Below are positions 48,687 to 58,460 of a stretch of DNA of 64,000 nucleotides, in pieces. The DNA lies in NCBI GenBank assembly GCA_020851235.1, contig JADZDD010000035.1, positions 496,001 to 560,000 of the forward strand, written 5' to 3'. The notes below the pieces were generated by a model. It had not been told where the DNA came from. It did no database searches and saw nothing but the letters and a program-made list of their open reading frames with translations. This stretch comes from Burkholderiales bacterium. GTDB taxonomy: Bacteria > Pseudomonadota > Gammaproteobacteria > Burkholderiales > Casimicrobiaceae. A program made the position numbers and the translations under genes. How positions within the stretch are numbered: the first letter of the stretch is position 1; the number at the start of each line of letters is the position of its first letter.

Positions 48687-49546
48687 TCGACGGCGACGAA
48701 GCGAAGGGCAACGACAAGCCCTCGTTCCTGGAGCGCCTCACGGCGCTGCTCCTGCGCGAGCCCGACGACCGCGACGAGCTGCTCGATATCCTGCGCGGCG
48801 CGCTCGAGCGGCACCTCCTCGACGCCGATGCGCTGTCGATGATCGAGGGGGTGCTCTCGGTATCCGAAACCACGGTGCACGACATCATGATCCCGCGCGC
48901 GCAGATGGATTGCGTGTCGGCCGACGACGCCGTGCCGGAACTCATGCCCACCGTGGTCGGGACGCGCCACTCGCGCTTCCCGGTGATCGGCGAGAGCAAG
49001 GACGACGTGCTGGGCATTCTCCTCGCCAAGGATCTGCTCAACTACTACGCGGATCCCGGCGTCTTCGACCTGCGCGCGCAGCTGCGCCCCGCGGTGTTCG
49101 TTCCCGAGAGCAAGCGGCTCAACGTCCTGCTGCGCGAGTTTCGCGCCAACCGCAACCACATCGCCATCGTCGTCGATGAATACGGCGGCGTCTCCGGCCT
49201 CGTGACCATCGAGGACGTCCTGGAGCAGATCGTCGGCGACATCGAGGACGAGTTCGACCTCGACGACGGCCACGACAACATCGTTCCCGAAGCGAGCGGC
49301 CGCTTTCGCGTGAAGGCGCAAACCGAGATCGCCGACTTCAACGAGCAGTTCGGCACCACGTTTCCCGACGACGAGGTCGACACCATCGGCGGGCTCGTGC
49401 TGCGGTCGTTCGGACGCCTGCCCAAGCGGGGCGACGTCACGGCCATCGGCGACCTGCGCTTTCGCGTCCTGCGCGCGGACAGCAGGCGTCTGCACTCGCT
49501 GCAGGTCGAGCGCGTACCGTCGGCGTCGACACCGCCCTCCGCGTAG
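48683..49546 (+). CDS. corC: CorC/HlyC family CBS-domain protein
   Basis: Protein of 287 residues linked to magnesium or cobalt efflux. Two CBS domains (about 62-180; motifs [14 protein letters not shown] and [19 protein letters not shown], here seen as [10 protein letters not shown]) are followed by the C-terminal transporter-associated domain ([15 protein letters not shown]). There is no membrane DUF21 domain, as in the short CorC form. It is translationally coupled to ybeY and is followed by lnt after 41 bases. Confidence 0.93.
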   Translation: MIDGDEAKGNDKPSFLERLTALLLREPDDRDELLDILRGALERHLLDADALSMIEGVLSVSETTVHDIMIPRAQMDCVSADDAVPELMPTVVGTRHSRFPVIGESKDDVLGILLAKDLLNYYADPGVFDLRAQLRPAVFVPESKRLNVLLREFRANRNHIAIVVDEYGGVSGLVTIEDVLEQIVGDIEDEFDLDDGHDNIVPEASGRFRVKAQTEIADFNEQFGTTFPDDEVDTIGGLVLRSFGRLPKRGDVTAIGDLRFRVLRADSRRLHSLQVERVPSASTPPSA

Positions 49547-49587
49547 CCCTCGCGGGCGGTCCGCCCCGCAAGGTCTTCTCGCCACCA

Positions 49588-51123
49588 ATGCTCGCCCGCA
49601 GTCTCGTCGTCGCACTCGCCTTGGCCGCAGGAGCGCTCGCGGTCTTTGCCTTCGCGCCGTTCTCGGCCGCCGCCGTGGCGTTTGCCTCGCTCGCGCTGCT
49701 CTTCGTCGTCTGGAATCACGCGACGACGCCGCGGCAGGCAGCCGCGCTGGGCTTCGCCTGGGGCGTGGGACTCTTCGGCCTGGGCGCGTCCTGGGTCTTC
49801 ATTGCGCTCGAGACCTTCGGCGGCATGCCGCTGCCGGTGGCATGCATCGCCACCGCCGGGTTCGTCGCCTACCTCGCGCTGTGGCCGGCGCTCGCCGGTT
49901 GGGTCGCGGTGCGGGCGAGCCCCGGGCCATCGCTCGCGCGACCCTTCGTCGCCGCCGGCGCATTCGTGCTCGGCGAGTGGCTGCGCGGCTACGTCTTCAC
50001 CGGCTTTCCGTGGCTCGCGCTCGGCTACTCGCAACTGCCCGCAAGCGGCGCGCTCGCGCTCGCCGGCTTCGCGCCGGTGGGTGGTGTCTACCTCGTCTCG
50101 CTCGCGGTCGCGCTCGTCGCTGCGGCCGCCGCGGGCCTCGTCGCGGCGTTGACCACGTACCGCCGGCGACAGGCCTACGCGCTCGTCGCCTTCGCCGCGA
50201 TCCTGTTCGGGGCCGGCGCGCTCCTGCGCCCGCTCGAATGGACGCATCCGGTCGGCGCACCGCTCGCCGTATCGCTCGTGCAAAGCAACGTCGCGCTGCG
50301 CGACAAGTTCGATCCCGCATTCCGGCCGCAGAACTACGCGCTCCTCGCCGAACTCGTGCGCGCCTCCCGCGGCCGCGTCGTCGTGCTGCCCGAGAGCGCG
50401 TATCCGCAGTTCGCCGACGAGATCCCGGCCGCGGTGCTGGAAGACCTCGCGGCGATCGCCCGCGAGCGCGACGGCATGGTGCTCGCCGGACTCTTCGTGC
50501 TCCTGCCGCCGGCCGCGCCGGGTTCCGACGAACGCATCCACAACAGCGTGGTGAGCCTGTCCGCCCTGCCGCCGCAGCTGTACCGCAAACACCATCTCGT
50601 GCCGTTCGGCGAGTCGATTCCGCTCAAGGGGCTCTTCGGCTGGTTCATCAACAGCGTGCTGCACATTCCGCTCGCCGACCAGGCCGCCGGACCCGCGCTG
50701 CAGCCGCCGTTCACGGTCGCCGGCCAGCGCCTCGCGGTCGACATCTGCTACGAGGATGCCTTCGGTGGCGAACTCGCGATCCCGGCCCGGGACGCGACGA
50801 TCCTCGTCAACGTCACCAACGACGCCTGGTACGGGCGCTCGATCGCGGCGCGCCAGCACAACCAGATCGCGGCGATGCGCGCGCTCGAGACGAGGCGCAC
50901 CATGCTGCGGGCGACGAACACCGGCATCACCTCCGTGATCGCCCCCGACGGTCGCGTGCTCGACCAGCTGCCGTGGTTCACCCGCGGCGTGCTCGAGGTC
51001 GACGTCACCGGGCGCGACGGCAACACGCCGTACATGCGCGTCGGCGACGCACTCGTGCTGCTGCTCGCCGCGGGCGTGATCGCGGTGGCCACGTGGGTCG
51101 CGCGGCGCCGGGCCGCAGCGTGA
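49588..51123 (+). CDS. lnt: Apolipoprotein N-acyltransferase
   Basis: Adds the third fatty acid to lipoproteins at the inner membrane. The 511-residue product has a membrane domain (about residues 1-205) and a periplasmic nitrilase domain with the Glu-Lys-Cys triad in LPESAYP, HHLVPFGESIP and VDICYEDAF, followed by NVTNDAWYG. A final helix spans about 488-505. The corC-lnt order is common in proteobacteria. Confidence 0.97.
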   Translation: MLARSLVVALALAAGALAVFAFAPFSAAAVAFASLALLFVVWNHATTPRQAAALGFAWGVGLFGLGASWVFIALETFGGMPLPVACIATAGFVAYLALWPALAGWVAVRASPGPSLARPFVAAGAFVLGEWLRGYVFTGFPWLALGYSQLPASGALALAGFAPVGGVYLVSLAVALVAAAAAGLVAALTTYRRRQAYALVAFAAILFGAGALLRPLEWTHPVGAPLAVSLVQSNVALRDKFDPAFRPQNYALLAELVRASRGRVVVLPESAYPQFADEIPAAVLEDLAAIARERDGMVLAGLFVLLPPAAPGSDERIHNSVVSLSALPPQLYRKHHLVPFGESIPLKGLFGWFINSVLHIPLADQAAGPALQPPFTVAGQRLAVDICYEDAFGGELAIPARDATILVNVTNDAWYGRSIAARQHNQIAAMRALETRRTMLRATNTGITSVIAPDGRVLDQLPWFTRGVLEVDVTGRDGNTPYMRVGDALVLLLAAGVIAVATWVARRRAAA

Positions 51124-51194
51124 CGCGAAACCGGTAAAATCAGCGGCATGCGAGCGGTCGGCGCAACGCTGCCGCTGCGGTGGAAAGCCCGTTC

Positions 51195-52112
51195 ATGATC
51201 ACGTTCCAAGACGTCGTCCTGCGTTTGCAGACGTACTGGGCGCAGCACGGCTGCGCCCTCCTCCAACCCTACGACATGGAAGTCGGCGCCGGCACCTCGC
51301 ACACGGCGACGTTCCTGCGCGCGCTCGGTCCCGAGCCGTGGCGCGCCGCGTACGTCCAACCCTCCCGCCGCCCCAAGGACGGCCGCTACGGCGACAATCC
51401 CAACCGCATGCAGCACTACTACCAGTACCAGGTGGTGCTGAAGCCGCCGCCGGCGGACATCCTCGATCTTTATCTCGGCTCGCTCGCCGCGCTGGGCTTC
51501 GACCTCACGAAGAACGACGTCCGCTTCGTCGAGGACGACTGGGAGAATCCCACGCTCGGTGCCTGGGGCCTGGGCTGGGAGGTGTGGATGAACGGGATGG
51601 AGATCACGCAGTTCACCTACTTCCAGCAGGTCGGCGGGCTCGACTGCAATCCCGTCACCGGCGAGATCACCTACGGCCTCGAGCGCCTGGCCATGGTCCT
51701 CCAGAACAAGGAGAACGTCTTCGATCTCGTCTGGACCGAAGTGCGTGACGGTGCGGCGACGCGCGTGCTCACCTACGGCGACGTCTACCATCAAAACGAA
51801 GTCGAGCAGTCGGCGTACAACTTCGAGCAGTCCAACGTCGAACGGCTCTTCGAGCTCTTCGCGTTCCACGAAGCCGAGGCGAAGCGCCTGCTCGAGGCGA
51901 AGCTCGCGCTCCCGGGCTACGAGATGATCCTCAAGGCCGCGCACACGTTCAACCTTCTCGATGCGCGCGGCGCGATCTCGGTGACCGAGCGCGCTGCCTA
52001 CATCGGCCGCATCCGCACGCTCTCGCGCCTCGCCGCACAGGGCTATCACGACGCGCGCGCGGCGCTCGGATTTCCGATGCTGCCGGCCGCGTTGCGCGCG
52101 CAGGCCGCGTGA
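51195..52112 (+). CDS. glyQ: Glycyl-tRNA synthetase alpha subunit
   Basis: Catalytic alpha chain of the tetrameric bacterial glycyl-tRNA synthetase, 305 residues. Motifs [30 protein letters not shown] and [13 protein letters not shown] are all family signatures. ATG at 51195 is the conserved start (MITFQD); a GTG at 51180 is in frame. TAAAAT at 51135-51140 may be a -10 for the glyQS pair. Its stop overlaps the glyS start (GTGA). Confidence 0.97.
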   Translation: MITFQDVVLRLQTYWAQHGCALLQPYDMEVGAGTSHTATFLRALGPEPWRAAYVQPSRRPKDGRYGDNPNRMQHYYQYQVVLKPPPADILDLYLGSLAALGFDLTKNDVRFVEDDWENPTLGAWGLGWEVWMNGMEITQFTYFQQVGGLDCNPVTGEITYGLERLAMVLQNKENVFDLVWTEVRDGAATRVLTYGDVYHQNEVEQSAYNFEQSNVERLFELFAFHEAEAKRLLEAKLALPGYEMILKAAHTFNLLDARGAISVTERAAYIGRIRTLSRLAAQGYHDARAALGFPMLPAALRAQAA

Positions 52113-54223
52113 CGAAAGCGGCGCCCATGACCGTCCCTGCCGCAACGCTCCTCATCGAGCTCCTCACCGAGGAACTCCCGCCCAAGGCGCTCGCCCGGCT
52201 CGGCACCGCGTTTGCCACCGAGATCGTCGCGGGACTCGCCCGGGAAGGTTTCGTCGCGGCGGATGCCGCCTGCGAGGGCTTCGCCACCCCGCGGCGGCTC
52301 GCCGTGATGGTGCCCAACGTCATCGCGCGTTCGCCCGACACGCCGTTCCGGCAGAAGCTCCTGCCGGTCACGGTGGCCTACGATGCGCAGGGCCGGCCCA
52401 CGCCGGCGCTGGAGAAGAAACTCGCCGCACTCGGACTCGCCGCCGATGCGCCGCTCACCCGCGCAAGCGACGGCCGCACCGAAGCGCTCTTCCACGAAGG
52501 GATCAAGCCGGGGATCGATCTTTCCACCGGCGTGCAGGCGGCGCTCGACGAGGCCATCGCGAAGCTCCCCATTCCCAAGGTGATGAGCTATGCCGGCCCC
52601 GGCCGCTACTTCAACGACGAGAAGTTCGTGCGCCCCGTGCACGGGCTCATCGCCTTGCACGGCGATGCCGTCGTGCCCGTCACCGCGCTCGGACTTGCCG
52701 CCGGACGTACGACCCGCGGGCACCGCTTCCTCGCCCCGCGCGCGATCGACATCGCGACCGCGACGGCCTACGCACCGACGCTCGCGGCGGAAGGCAAGGT
52801 CGTGGCGTCGTTTGCCGCGCGGCGCGCAGCCATCGTCGTCGCCCTCGAGGCGGCCGCCGGCGACGCCACGCCGATCATGCCCGACGCGCTGCTCGACGAG
52901 GTCACCGCGCTCGTCGAATGGCCCGTCGTCTACGCGGGCCGCTTCGACGCGGCGTTCCTCGCCGTGCCGCAGGAGTGCCTGATCCTCACGATGCAGCTCA
53001 ACCAGCGCTATTTCGCGCTCGCCGACGCGGCCGGCAGGCTCGTCGATCGCTTCCTCGTCGTCAGCAACGTCGAGACGTCCGATCCGTCGTCCATCGTTGC
53101 CGGCAACGAGCGGGTGCTGCGCGCGCGGCTCGCCGACGCGCGGTTCTTCTTCGACCAGGACCGCAAGACCCCGCTCGAGGCACGATTGCCCAGGCTCGAG
53201 GCGATCGTCTATCACAACAAGCTCGGCAGCCTCGCGCAGCGGGTCGCGCGCGTGCGCGAACTCGCCGCGACGCTCGCCCCGCGGCTCGGTGCCGACGCCG
53301 CCGCGGTCGACCGTGCGGCCAGGCTCGCGAAGGCCGATCTCGTCACCGACATGGTGGGCGAGTTTCCGGAGCTGCAGGGACTCATGGGTCGCTACTACGC
53401 GATCAACGACGGCGAGGCCGCCGATGTCGCCGCCGCGATCGAAGAGCATTACTGGCCGAAGGCCGCGGGCGGCGAACTGCCCCGCGGTGCGGTTGCGCAG
53501 ACGGTCGCACTCGCCGACAAGCTGGAGACCATGGCCGGGCTTTTCGGCATCGGTCAGGCGCCCACCGGCGACAAGGACCCGTTCGGCCTGCGCCGCGCCG
53601 CGCTCGGCGTGCTGCGCATCGTCATCGAGCGCGCCCACCCCATTTCGCTCGCGGCACTCGTGCGCGATGCGGTCGCGACGTTTGCCGCGACGCCGGGATT
53701 CGCCGCCGACCCCGGGTCCATCGTCGACTTCCTCTACGAACGACTGCGTGGATACCTGCGCGACCAGGGTTACTCGGCGCTCCAGGTCGCCGCCGTGCTC
53801 GACGCGCATCCGGACGTGGTCGCCGACCTGCCGGCACGGCTCGCGGCCGTGCAGTCGTTCGCCGGACTCGCGGAAGCCACCGCGCTCGCCGCCGCCAACA
53901 AGCGCATCGTCAACATCCTGCGCAAGAGCGGCAGCGACGCGGCCGCCGCGGTCGACCCCCAGCGCCTCGAGGCCGGCGCCGAGCGCGACCTCTTCGCGGC
54001 CTTTGAAGAGCTCGCACCCAAGGTCGAGAGCGATTTCAGCCGCGGCGACTACGCCGCCGCGCTGCGCGTGCTCGCAAGCGCCAAGCCCGTCGTCGATCGC
54101 TACTTCGACGAGGTGATGGTCATGACCGACGACCCCAAGCTGCGCGCCAATCGCCTGGCGCTCCTGCGCGGCGTCGCGCACACCATGAATCGCGTCGCCG
54201 ACATCGGCAAGCTCGCCCAGTAG
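52109..54223 (+). CDS. glyS: Glycyl-tRNA synthetase beta subunit
   Basis: Beta chain that recognises tRNA-Gly, 704 residues from GTG 52109 or 698 from ATG 52127, where the conserved [16 protein letters not shown] begins. Further motifs are [31 protein letters not shown] and [15 protein letters not shown], and a C-terminal anticodon-binding part (residues about 560-690) with FFDEVMVM-like [15 protein letters not shown] overlap couples it to glyQ. gmhB starts directly after its stop. Confidence 0.97.
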   Translation: MTKAAPMTVPAATLLIELLTEELPPKALARLGTAFATEIVAGLAREGFVAADAACEGFATPRRLAVMVPNVIARSPDTPFRQKLLPVTVAYDAQGRPTPALEKKLAALGLAADAPLTRASDGRTEALFHEGIKPGIDLSTGVQAALDEAIAKLPIPKVMSYAGPGRYFNDEKFVRPVHGLIALHGDAVVPVTALGLAAGRTTRGHRFLAPRAIDIATATAYAPTLAAEGKVVASFAARRAAIVVALEAAAGDATPIMPDALLDEVTALVEWPVVYAGRFDAAFLAVPQECLILTMQLNQRYFALADAAGRLVDRFLVVSNVETSDPSSIVAGNERVLRARLADARFFFDQDRKTPLEARLPRLEAIVYHNKLGSLAQRVARVRELAATLAPRLGADAAAVDRAARLAKADLVTDMVGEFPELQGLMGRYYAINDGEAADVAAAIEEHYWPKAAGGELPRGAVAQTVALADKLETMAGLFGIGQAPTGDKDPFGLRRAALGVLRIVIERAHPISLAALVRDAVATFAATPGFAADPGSIVDFLYERLRGYLRDQGYSALQVAAVLDAHPDVVADLPARLAAVQSFAGLAEATALAAANKRIVNILRKSGSDAAAAVDPQRLEAGAERDLFAAFEELAPKVESDFSRGDYAAALRVLASAKPVVDRYFDEVMVMTDDPKLRANRLALLRGVAHTMNRVADIGKLAQ

Positions 54224-54805
54224 ATGGTCCAGGTCGCTCCCGACGGCGTCACCCCCACGCGCGCGGCCAGGCTCATCGTCCTCGACCGGGACGGCGTCAT
54301 CAATCACGACAGCGACCACTTCATCAAGTCGCCGGAGGAGTGGCGCCCGATCCCCGGCAGCATCGAAGCGATCGCCCGCCTCAACCATGCCGGCTATCGC
54401 GTCGTCATCGCGACGAACCAGTCGGGAATCGGCCGCGGCCTGTTCGACATGGCGATGTTGAACAGCATCCACGAGAAGATGCACAAGGCGCTCGCGCAAG
54501 TCGGCGGGCGCCTGGATGCCATCTTCTTCTGTCCGCACACGGGGGACGCCCGTTGCGAGTGCCGCAAGCCGCGGCCGGGAATGCTGATCGAGATCGGCAA
54601 GCGCTTCAACACCGAGCTCGCCGGCGTGCCCTGTGTCGGCGATTCGCTGCGCGATCTGCAGGCGGCCGAAGCCGCCGGCGCACAGGCCGTGCTCGTGCTG
54701 ACCGGAAAGGGGGAGAAGACGCTGCGCGACGGCGGCTTCCCCAAGACGACGATGATCTACCCCGATCTCGCCTTCACCGTCTCGGCGCTCCTGGCCCGCG
54801 GATGA
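54224..54805 (+). CDS. gmhB: D-glycero-beta-D-manno-heptose 1,7-bisphosphate 7-phosphatase
   Basis: HAD-type phosphatase for the heptose of lipopolysaccharide inner core, 193 residues. Nucleophile motif LDRDGVINHDS, ATNQSGIGRG, the zinc-binding cysteine loop CPHTGDARCECRKP, and GDSLRDLQAA are all present. The ATG directly abuts the glyS stop (no gap), so it is in the glyQS transcript, followed by a plsC-like gene. Confidence 0.95.
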   Translation: MVQVAPDGVTPTRAARLIVLDRDGVINHDSDHFIKSPEEWRPIPGSIEAIARLNHAGYRVVIATNQSGIGRGLFDMAMLNSIHEKMHKALAQVGGRLDAIFFCPHTGDARCECRKPRPGMLIEIGKRFNTELAGVPCVGDSLRDLQAAEAAGAQAVLVLTGKGEKTLRDGGFPKTTMIYPDLAFTVSALLARG

Positions 54806-54823
54806 GCCTATCGTCGGCCCTCC

Positions 54824-55549
54824 ATGGCGATGGTGCGCGCACTCGTCTTCCTGCTCTTCCAACTCGCCGTGACACCGCTGTACGCCGTGGCGCTGATCGC
54901 CGTGGCGTGGTTGCCGGGCGTGACCCGCTACGCGATCGCTCGCCACTGGTGCAAGACGAACGTCCTGGCCGCGCGCGCGATCTGTGGCATCGACTGGCAC
55001 GTCGCCGGGCTCGAGAACATCCCGACGGATCCCCGCGCGCATCCGCACATCGTGATGGCAAAGCACAGCTCGATGTGGGAGACGCTCGCGCTCAATCTCT
55101 ACTTTCCGCCGCTCGCCTTCGTCGCCAAGAAGGAGCTCCTGTCGATACCGCTCTTCGGCTGGGGATTCCGCCTCGCCTCGCCGATCACGATCGATCGCAA
55201 GGCGGGCACCGATGCGATGGAACAGATCGTGACCCAGGGGCGCAGGCGCTTTCGCGAGGGCTTCTGGATCGCGATCTATCCGGAAGGCACGCGCATTCGC
55301 GCCGGCACGCGCGCCAAGTACAAGACCGGTGGGGCCCGCCTCGCGATCGCGATGGACGTGCCGATCATTCCCGTGGCGCACAACGCCGGTTACCTGTGGC
55401 CGAAAGGGCTGTCCGGCCGGCGGCCGGGCACCGTATCGATGACCATCGGCGCCCCGATCCCGTCCACGGGCAAGGACGCCGCGACGCTCACGCACGAGAT
55501 CGAGGCCTGGATCGAGGGCGAAGTTGCGCGGCTCGGGGATCCGCGGTGA
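54824..55549 (+). CDS. plsC: 1-acyl-sn-glycerol-3-phosphate acyltransferase
   Basis: Membrane enzyme that makes phosphatidic acid by acylating lysophosphatidate, 241 residues. A hydrophobic N terminus (about 5-29) precedes the acyltransferase motifs: KHSSMWET, an HX4E version of the usual HX4D, IYPEGTRIRAG and VPIIPVAHNAG. The HX4E form is common in this order of bacteria. It lies 18 bases after gmhB in a probable envelope-lipid segment. Confidence 0.93.
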   Translation: MAMVRALVFLLFQLAVTPLYAVALIAVAWLPGVTRYAIARHWCKTNVLAARAICGIDWHVAGLENIPTDPRAHPHIVMAKHSSMWETLALNLYFPPLAFVAKKELLSIPLFGWGFRLASPITIDRKAGTDAMEQIVTQGRRRFREGFWIAIYPEGTRIRAGTRAKYKTGGARLAIAMDVPIIPVAHNAGYLWPKGLSGRRPGTVSMTIGAPIPSTGKDAATLTHEIEAWIEGEVARLGDPR

Positions 55550-55592
55550 CGGGCCGCGCGCGTCGGGCACCCGCCCGCGACGACGGGGTCGC

Positions 55593-56363
55593 GTGAACGC
55601 CACCGCTCGCCTGCACGTCGATGACGCCGTCCGCGGTACCCCACGCGGCAGCGAGACGGCGCGTCGGCGCGTCATGCTGGGTGGCCAGGCGATCGACTAT
55701 CGCCTCGTGCGCGCCCGCCGGCGCACGATCGGCATGGAGGTCGACCTGTCCGGGCTCACCGTCCGCGCGCCACGCTGGGTGACGCTCGCCGACATCGAGG
55801 CCGCACTCGCCGAGCGCGCGCAGTGGATCGTCAAGGCACTCGACGAATGGCGGGCCCGCCATCGCGAGGTGATGCCGCGCCGCTGGCAATCGGGGGCATC
55901 GATCCTCTTCCGGGGCCAGGAGCTCGCCCTCGAGATCTTCCCGGCCCGGCGCGCACGGATCGCGCCGGATCTGTTCCACCTCACGATCCTGCATCCGCAC
56001 GCGCACGACGAATCGGCGCTCGCCGAGTGCGTCGGCTCGTGGCTGCGCGAGGAGGCGTGGGCGCAGGTCGCGCCGCAGGTGACGGCGTACGCGCAGCGGA
56101 TCGCGCGCACGGTGCCCACGCTGCGCCTGTCGAATGCGCGCAGCGAGTGGGGCAGCTGCAACGCGCGCGGCGAGATCCGGCTCAACTGGCGGCTCGTGCA
56201 GTTGCCGCCACGGCTCGCCGAGTACGTCGTCGCGCACGAGGTCGCGCACCTGGTCGAGCTCAATCACTCGCCCCGCTTCTGGTCGCTCGTCGATGCCCTG
56301 CTGCCGGGCCACGCGACGCTGCGCCGCGAACTCGACGACTGGACTGCGCTCCTTGCGGCGTGA
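55593..56363 (+). CDS. YgjP-type M48-like metallopeptidase
   Basis: Cytosolic protein of 256 residues with a WLM/YgjP-like (DUF45) metallopeptidase domain. The zinc motif HEVAHLVELNHSPRFW near residue 213 and the preceding SEWGSCNARGEIRLNWRL are characteristic. The start is uncertain: GTG 55593, or ATG 55674 which removes 27 arginine-rich residues. It is commonly found beside plsC in betaproteobacteria. The natural substrate is unknown. Confidence 0.85.
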   Translation: MNATARLHVDDAVRGTPRGSETARRRVMLGGQAIDYRLVRARRRTIGMEVDLSGLTVRAPRWVTLADIEAALAERAQWIVKALDEWRARHREVMPRRWQSGASILFRGQELALEIFPARRARIAPDLFHLTILHPHAHDESALAECVGSWLREEAWAQVAPQVTAYAQRIARTVPTLRLSNARSEWGSCNARGEIRLNWRLVQLPPRLAEYVVAHEVAHLVELNHSPRFWSLVDALLPGHATLRRELDDWTALLAA

Positions 56364-56385
56364 CGGTGCCGGCGGGCGATTCGCG

Positions 56386-56730
56386 TCAGAGCGCGATCGG
56401 CGGCAGGGCGTGCAGGTCGACGTCGGCGCCGAACTGCTCGCGCAGCAGCGCCGCGAGCTTCGTCGCCAGCGTTTCGCCGCTGCGGGTGTCGCGCCACGTT
56501 CCCTGCAGCGCGCGAAAGTGGAAGCCACCGGCGCGCGCGGCGACCCAGATCTCGCGGTTCACGGCGTGCCGGTTGACGACGATCTTGCCGCCGTGTCCGC
56601 CGTCGATCTCGAGGATGCCGTCGTTGACGCTCCAGTCGAGATCGGTTGCGCCGTCCGCGGCATCGAGCGCGTCGCCGATGGCGACGAGCGTTGCGTCGGC
56701 AGCGACGAGGAAACGGGTGTCGGCGGACAT
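56386..56730 (-). CDS. cyaY: Iron donor protein CyaY (frataxin)
   Basis: Bacterial frataxin, 114 residues, an iron-binding modulator of iron-sulfur cluster assembly on IscS. An acidic first helix (DALDAADGATDLDWSV), the strands DGILEIDGGHGGKIVVN and REIWVAARAGGFHF, and the final LREQFGADVDL fit the family. It is divergent from lptM with a 23-base gap, an order shared with E. coli (cyaY-yifL). Confidence 0.94.
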   Translation of the reverse strand: MSADTRFLVAADATLVAIGDALDAADGATDLDWSVNDGILEIDGGHGGKIVVNRHAVNREIWVAARAGGFHFRALQGTWRDTRSGETLATKLAALLREQFGADVDLHALPPIAL

Positions 56731-56753
56731 GATGTGCGTGCTAGGATTTTGCG

Positions 56754-56975
56754 ATGATCTTACGTCATTCGGCCTGCGCGGTCGTCCTCGCGACGATCGT
56801 CCTCGTCTGCCCCGGCTGTGGCGTCAAGGGCCCGCTATACCTGCCGCCGGCAGCGCAGCCCGCCGACAGCGACGGCACGCCCGCGTCGACCGGTGCGGGC
56901 GAGGGATCCGCGACGCGCTCGACCGCGCCAGCGACCGGCCCCGTCGATGAGCGCAAGACCGTAAGCCCCCCATGA
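56754..56975 (+). CDS. lptM: LPS translocon maturation lipoprotein LptM (YifL)
   Basis: Small outer-membrane lipoprotein of 73 residues. The signal ends at the lipobox CPGC, followed by the family signature GVKGPLYLPP; the rest is a Ser/Thr/Ala-rich tail. LptM assists disulfide rearrangement of the LptD-LptE pore in E. coli. It overlaps lysA by four bases (ATGA), and is divergent from cyaY. Confidence 0.92.
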   Translation: MILRHSACAVVLATIVLVCPGCGVKGPLYLPPAAQPADSDGTPASTGAGEGSATRSTAPATGPVDERKTVSPP

Positions 56976-58237
56976 GCGCATTCGCCTACCGCAACGGCGA
57001 GCTGCACGCCGAAGGCGTCCCCCTGTCCGACATCGCGGCGCGCTACGGCACGCCCTGCTACGTCTACTCGCGCGCCGCCTTCGAGGCGGCGTTTGACGAG
57101 TACAGCACCGCGTTTGCCGGGACCCGTCACCTCATCTGCTATGCGATGAAGGCGAACTCCAATCTCGCCGTGCTGGATCTGTTCGCGCGGCTGGGCTGCG
57201 GTTTCGACATCGTGTCCGGCGGCGAGCTCGCGCGGGTCCTCGCGGTCGGCGGTGATCCCGCCAAGGTCGTGTACTCCGGGGTGGGCAAGACCGAGGCCGA
57301 GATGGAGCAGGCCTTGGCCGCCGGAATCCGGTGCTTCAACGTCGAATCGGCGGCCGAGCTCGATCGCCTCGATGCCGTGGCGGGCCGCGTCGGCCGCCGC
57401 GCACCGGTGAGCCTGCGCGTGAACCCCGACGTCGATCCCCACACGCATCCGTACATCGCGACCGGACTCAAGGAGAGCAAGTTCGGCATCGCCTACCAGG
57501 ACGCGCTCGCCTTGTACCGCCGCGCCGCGACGCTGCCGAACCTCGACATTCGTGGCGTCGACATGCACATCGGCTCGCAGATCACCGAGGTGGAGCCGTA
57601 CCGCGAGGCCGCCACCCGGATCCTGGAACTCGTCGATGCGTTGCGCGCGGAGGGGATCGCACTCGCCCACGTCGATCTGGGCGGGGGTCTTGGCATCCGC
57701 TATCGCGACGAGCATCCGCTACGCGTCGCCGAGTACGCGCAGATGGTGCGCAGTCTTTTCGCCGGGCGCAGCGAGACGCTCGTCTTCGAACCCGGGCGCC
57801 GCCTCGTCGGCGCCGGGGGCATCCTGCTCACGCGCGTGCTCTACCTCAAGCCGGGCACGCCCAAGGGCTTCGCGATCGTCGACGCCGCCATGAACGATCT
57901 CGTGCGCCCGTCGCTCTACGATGCCTGGCATCCGGTCGATGCGGTGCGACCGCGTACAGGTGACGTCCACCCCTGGGACATCGTCGGACCGATCTGCGAG
58001 AGCGGTGACTTCCTCGCCCGCGATCGGCACCTCGCGCTTGCCGCCGACGACCTCATCGCCATCGGTGCGGCCGGCGCCTACGGCCTTGCGATGAGCTCGA
58101 ACTACAACTCGCGACCGCGTGCGTGCGAGGTGCTCGTCGACGAGCGCGACACCCACCTCGTCCGTCGCCGCGAGAGCGTGAGCGACCTCTTCGCACACGA
58201 GTCGGTGCTGCCGCGCGATCGCGCACCGATCACGTGA
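56972..58237 (+). CDS. lysA: Diaminopimelate decarboxylase
   Basis: PLP enzyme for the last step of lysine synthesis, 421 residues. The PLP lysine is in CYAMKANSNLAV, the phosphate loop near GGGLGIRY, and the catalytic CESGD in GPICESGDFLARD. The N-terminal ERNGEL-like YRNGELHAEGVPL marks the start at ATG 56972. It is coupled to lptM; in many relatives dapF follows, but here the operon ends and a 223-base gap leads to the histone-like gene. Confidence 0.97.
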   Translation: MSAFAYRNGELHAEGVPLSDIAARYGTPCYVYSRAAFEAAFDEYSTAFAGTRHLICYAMKANSNLAVLDLFARLGCGFDIVSGGELARVLAVGGDPAKVVYSGVGKTEAEMEQALAAGIRCFNVESAAELDRLDAVAGRVGRRAPVSLRVNPDVDPHTHPYIATGLKESKFGIAYQDALALYRRAATLPNLDIRGVDMHIGSQITEVEPYREAATRILELVDALRAEGIALAHVDLGGGLGIRYRDEHPLRVAEYAQMVRSLFAGRSETLVFEPGRRLVGAGGILLTRVLYLKPGTPKGFAIVDAAMNDLVRPSLYDAWHPVDAVRPRTGDVHPWDIVGPICESGDFLARDRHLALAADDLIAIGAAGAYGLAMSSNYNSRPRACEVLVDERDTHLVRRRESVSDLFAHESVLPRDRAPIT

Positions 58238-58312
58238 GCGCGATGCGATTTCGATGCGTGTGCGCAAAGCGCAACAGGGCACAACCTAAGCGTCGGAATC
58301 GTTGCAGATTTC

Positions 58313-58340
58313 TTGCAAATGCCACAAACGTGACTACAAT
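58313..58340 (+). promoter_or_regulatory. Candidate promoter for the histone H1-like gene
   Basis: TTGCAA (58313-58318) and TACAAT (58335-58340) are separated by 16 bases in an AT-rich patch. The start would be near 58347, leaving a leader of about 114 bases. Motif match only. Confidence 0.45.
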
Positions 58341-58460
58341 GCAGGCAGCAGGCGGAATGGATTTGTCAAGAGGTTGATCGAAAAATCCGGCGATCCAGCG
58401 CCACCTGCCACAAAGAGAAGCAACATAACAGTCACTGCAACCCAGACAGGAGAAACAACG

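Noticed and set aside
52046-55675. Open frame of 1209 codons on the minus strand across glyS, gmhB and plsC
   Set aside because: It is antisense to three well-recognised genes, is rich in Arg, Gly and Asp with no domain I recognise, and arises from GC-biased third positions.
58339-58377. 12-codon upstream ORF in the histone-like gene's leader
   Set aside because: It begins near the predicted transcription start and has no ribosome site; too short to support without profiling data.
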